Shown piece by piece: positions 5,323-7,666 of a DNA stretch of 7,666 bases. This DNA comes from a bacterium (GTDB lineage Bacteria > Sumerlaeota > Sumerlaeia > MVZB01). The stretch lies in the NCBI GenBank assembly GCA_023480605.1, contig JAMCWS010000033.1:1-7666 (forward strand), given 5' to 3'. The notes beneath the pieces were generated by a model. That model was not told where the DNA came from and did no database searches. It saw only the letters and a program-made list of their open reading frames with translations. Position numbers and translations under genes: made by a program. Every line of letters starts with the position of its first letter. Position 1 is the stretch's first letter.

Positions 5323-7666
5323 ATGAAGCGACGCGAATTTCTCATCCGCTCGGGGGCGTCGGCCCTGGGTCTGGCAGCTCTGGGCGCGCCGACTGGCGCG
5401 TGGGCGGCGCCGCGCCGCGCCGGCGCCGATCCCCGCCCCAACCTTATCGTCTTCCTCGTCGACGACATGGGCTGGACCGATTCGGCCCTCTACGGCAGTT
5501 CTTTTTACGAGTCGCCGTCGCTGGCGCGCCTGGCCGCCGGCGGCATGCGGTTCACCGCCGCCCACGCCGCGGCCCCGCTTTGCTCGGCCACCCGCGCCAG
5601 CCTTATGAGCGGCCAGTATCCCCACCGGGTGCGCCTCACCGGGGCGATCGTCCTGGGCCCCGGGGGAACCGAAATCGACAACCCCACCGTGCCCACGACG
5701 GGGCCGGCCTACGCGCGCGTCACCGTTCCGCAGTTCCGCACCCATCTTCCTCTCGAACAATATACGATCGCCGAGGCGCTCCACGACGCCGGTTACACGA
5801 CCTGCCACATCGGCAAGTGGCACCTGGGCAACGCCACCTGGTGGCCCGAGCACCAAGGCTTCGACTACAACATCGGCGGCGGCTACTGGCCCAGCCCGCC
5901 CAGTTATTTCTCGCCCTATCGCATTTCGACCCTGCCCGACGGCCCCGCCGGCGAATACATCACCGATCGCCTGACCACCGAGGCCGAGAACTTCATCGAG
6001 GCTCACAAGAACGGCCCGTTCTTCCTCAATTTCTGGCAATACGCCGTCCACGGCCCCTGGCAGGCCAAACCCGACCTGATCGCCAAATACCAGGCCAAGG
6101 CCGACCCGCAAAGCCAACACCGCAACCCCACCTACGCGGCGATGCTCGAGAGCATGGACCAGAGCCTCGGGCGCGTGCTCGACAAACTCGACTCGCTGGG
6201 GATCGCCAATAACACGTTGATCATCTTCATGTCGGATAACGGCGGGCTGATCGCCACCAACGGCGCCAATATCCAGTATATCAGCAGCAACGCCCCGCTG
6301 CGCGGCGGCAAGGCGACGATCTACGAGGGCGGGACGCGCGAACCGATGGTCGTGCGCTGGCCGGGAGTCGTCGCGGCCGGGTCGATCTGCGATACGCCTG
6401 TCAGCACGGTCGACTTCTACCCCACGCTGCTGGCGGCCGCCGGGGTGGCTCCCAATCCCGCGCAGACGCTCGACGGCGCAAGCCTGGCGCCTCTTTTGAC
6501 CGGCACGGGCCGTCCGGCGCGTGACGCGATCTTCTGCCACTTCCCCCACTACATCCTCGACGCCACGCCGCCCGGCCGCGCCGGCACCGAGCAATTCTGG
6601 AACACGCCTTCGAGTTACGTCGTCGAGGGCGACTGGAAACTGATTCGCTTTTACGGCGAGGGACCGACCAAATACGACGACCGTTACGAACTCTACAACC
6701 TGGCTGAAGACCTGGGCGAAACAAATGACCTCTCGCTGGCTCAGCCCGGCAAGGTCGCCGAACTCGCCGCACTGCTCGACCAGAACCTGGCCGACACGGC
6801 CGCCCTCATGCCCGCGCCCAATCCCAACTATACGGGCTCGCGAAACTACGACGGCTGGTCGGCTCAGCACAACTGCGTCCTTTCGGCCGACGGCGGCATC
6901 CTGCGGATCGAAGGAACCGATACGGATCCTTATATCTTCGGGCCAACGATCAGCCAGACCGGCACGTTGTCGGTGATGTTGCGCCTGCGGACGACGACCA
7001 CCTCCCCCGGCGGCCAGCTTTTCTGGGCCACGGCCCAGTCGCCGGGCTTCGCCGCCGCCCGCCGCATCGATTTCCCGATGACGAATGACGGCCAGTGGCA
7101 CGAATACGTATTCGTCATCCCCCTGCCCACCGGCGACACGCTGACCCAGTTGCGCTTCGACCCGGGCGGCGCGGCGGGGGTGGTCGAGGCCGATTGGATT
7201 CGCGTGATCCGCCCCGCTTCGCCCGATCCCATCATCCTAGAGGATTGGAGTTTCGACAACATCCCCGTGCTGGTGTCCGGCTGGGCAGCCGTGCGGGATT
7301 GCACGCTTGCAAAACAGGCGGGCACCCTGCGCGTCGACCTCACCGGCCCCGCCCCGAGCCTGGTCAGCCCGGCCGTCATGCGGTTTGGCCCCCTGCTGGC
7401 GCGCTTGCGCCTGCGCATGCAGACGGGGGGCGGGGGGGAACCCGGTTACCTGTCATGGGCGGAAGAATCGACCGGCTACGTTTTCGCTCCCGAACGGCGC
7501 GCGGCCCTGGGCCTGGTGAGCGACTCGGAGTGGCACGAATACGAAGTGGCGTTGCCGGTGGCGCCCGATGCCAAGCTGATCCAATTGCGGCTGGATTTGG
7601 CCGCCGGTCCCGGCAACGTCCAGATCGATTGGGTGCGGCTCTACCAGCCGGCCGACCTCGGCCCGG
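5323..7666 (+). CDS. Secreted S1-family sulfatase with duplicated C-terminal modules (3' end outside window)
   Basis: This is a formylglycine-dependent sulfatase expected to hydrolyse sulfate esters, probably on a polysaccharide, outside the cytoplasm; 781 residues are visible without a stop. The N-terminus MKRREFLIRSGA, with a hydrophobic stretch ending at AWA (26-28), looks like a twin-arginine signal peptide. Sulfatase residues follow in order: metal-binding D47-D48 in LVDDMGW, C87 in CSATR (the CxAxR motif whose Cys becomes formylglycine), K165 and H167 in HIGKWHLG, H243 in VHGPW, D305-N306 in MSDNGG and K330 in PLRGGK. A typical C-terminal subdomain with YELYNLAEDLGETNDL ends near residue 505. 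Beyond it are two related modules of about 120 residues (511-631 and 653-776), each ending WHEY...LxQLRxD...DWxR. They are likely beta-sandwich carbohydrate-binding or attachment domains, but I cannot name the family. Residues 1-505 alone are about the usual size of a sulfatase. The substrate is unknown. It is divergent from galU. Confidence 0.95.
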   Translation, partial: MKRREFLIRSGASALGLAALGAPTGAWAAPRRAGADPRPNLIVFLVDDMGWTDSALYGSSFYESPSLARLAAGGMRFTAAHAAAPLCSATRASLMSGQYPHRVRLTGAIVLGPGGTEIDNPTVPTTGPAYARVTVPQFRTHLPLEQYTIAEALHDAGYTTCHIGKWHLGNATWWPEHQGFDYNIGGGYWPSPPSYFSPYRISTLPDGPAGEYITDRLTTEAENFIEAHKNGPFFLNFWQYAVHGPWQAKPDLIAKYQAKADPQSQHRNPTYAAMLESMDQSLGRVLDKLDSLGIANNTLIIFMSDNGGLIATNGANIQYISSNAPLRGGKATIYEGGTREPMVVRWPGVVAAGSICDTPVSTVDFYPTLLAAAGVAPNPAQTLDGASLAPLLTGTGRPARDAIFCHFPHYILDATPPGRAGTEQFWNTPSSYVVEGDWKLIRFYGEGPTKYDDRYELYNLAEDLGETNDLSLAQPGKVAELAALLDQNLADTAALMPAPNPNYTGSRNYDGWSAQHNCVLSADGGILRIEGTDTDPYIFGPTISQTGTLSVMLRLRTTTTSPGGQLFWATAQSPGFAAARRIDFPMTNDGQWHEYVFVIPLPTGDTLTQLRFDPGGAAGVVEADWIRVIRPASPDPIILEDWSFDNIPVLVSGWAAVRDCTLAKQAGTLRVDLTGPAPSLVSPAVMRFGPLLARLRLRMQTGGGGEPGYLSWAEESTGYVFAPERRAALGLVSDSEWHEYEVALPVAPDAKLIQLRLDLAAGPGNVQIDWVRLYQPADLGP
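6853..7650 (+). repeat. Tandem duplicated module within the sulfatase
   Basis: Two protein repeats align over their whole length: residues 511-631 (6853-7215) and 653-776 (7279-7650). Shared landmarks are GWxA at the start, C then L, GxLR, LRLR, a central WA followed by RR, WHEY at 592 and 737, LxQLRxD, and DWxR at 624 and 769. The WHEY-to-DW spacing is exactly 32 residues in both. WHEY uses the same codons in both copies, but overall divergence is high, so the duplication is old. A linker of about 20 residues separates them. Confidence 0.85.

Noticed and set aside
5086..7101. A 671-codon minus-strand open frame opposite the sulfatase
   Set aside because: It is antisense to a clear sulfatase. 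Its C-terminal part translates the TCACGA array as DRDRDR, and the composition is typical of a GC-driven shadow.

Overview
The window is high-GC bacterial DNA, probably from an uncultured or environmental lineage. The gene content (a Cys-type S1 sulfatase with a Tat-like signal and C-terminal beta-sandwich-like repeats, a plant-glucuronokinase-like GHMP kinase) and the short intergenic repeats remind me of Planctomycetota, Lentisphaerota, Kiritimatiellota, Sumerlaeota or Hydrogenedentota genomes. That placement is an impression, not a demonstrated assignment. I see no rRNA, tRNA, transposase, CRISPR array or phage gene.

Layout from left to right. Bases 1-1262, minus strand: the N-terminal 420 codons of mutL, cut by the window edge. 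Bases 1263-1695: a 433-base divergent spacer with a degenerate hexamer array and a possible promoter. Bases 1696-2820, plus strand: a radical SAM protein with a cysteine-rich, SPASM-like C-terminus. Bases 2844-3851, minus strand and convergent with the previous gene: a GHMP kinase closely resembling plant glucuronokinase. Bases 3852-4177: a 326-base repeat-rich spacer holding three different repeat types. Bases 4178-5074, minus strand: a GalU-type nucleotidyltransferase. Bases 5075-5322: a divergent spacer with a perfect five-copy TCACGA array. Bases 5323-7666, plus strand: a secreted sulfatase running off the right edge, with an internal duplication in its C-terminal extension.

Functional reading. 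The kinase and GalU homologue lie consecutively on one strand. Together they could form a two-step salvage route (glucuronate to glucuronate 1-phosphate to UDP-glucuronate) as in plants, although the 326-base gap with a large potential hairpin argues against a tight operon. The divergent sulfatase may desulfate a polysaccharide outside the cytoplasm; a link to uronic acid release is plausible but speculative. MutL is a housekeeping mismatch-repair protein and the radical SAM enzyme has no assignable substrate.

The most unusual signal is non-coding. Three TCACGA hexamer arrays lie in three intergenic spacers, each within about 120 bases of a start codon. All three read TCACGA in the sense direction of a following gene. 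A long inverted repeat built on AGCCACGAAA and a separate ATGRRRAG octamer/ATCTCC hairpin share the kinase-galU spacer with one of the arrays.
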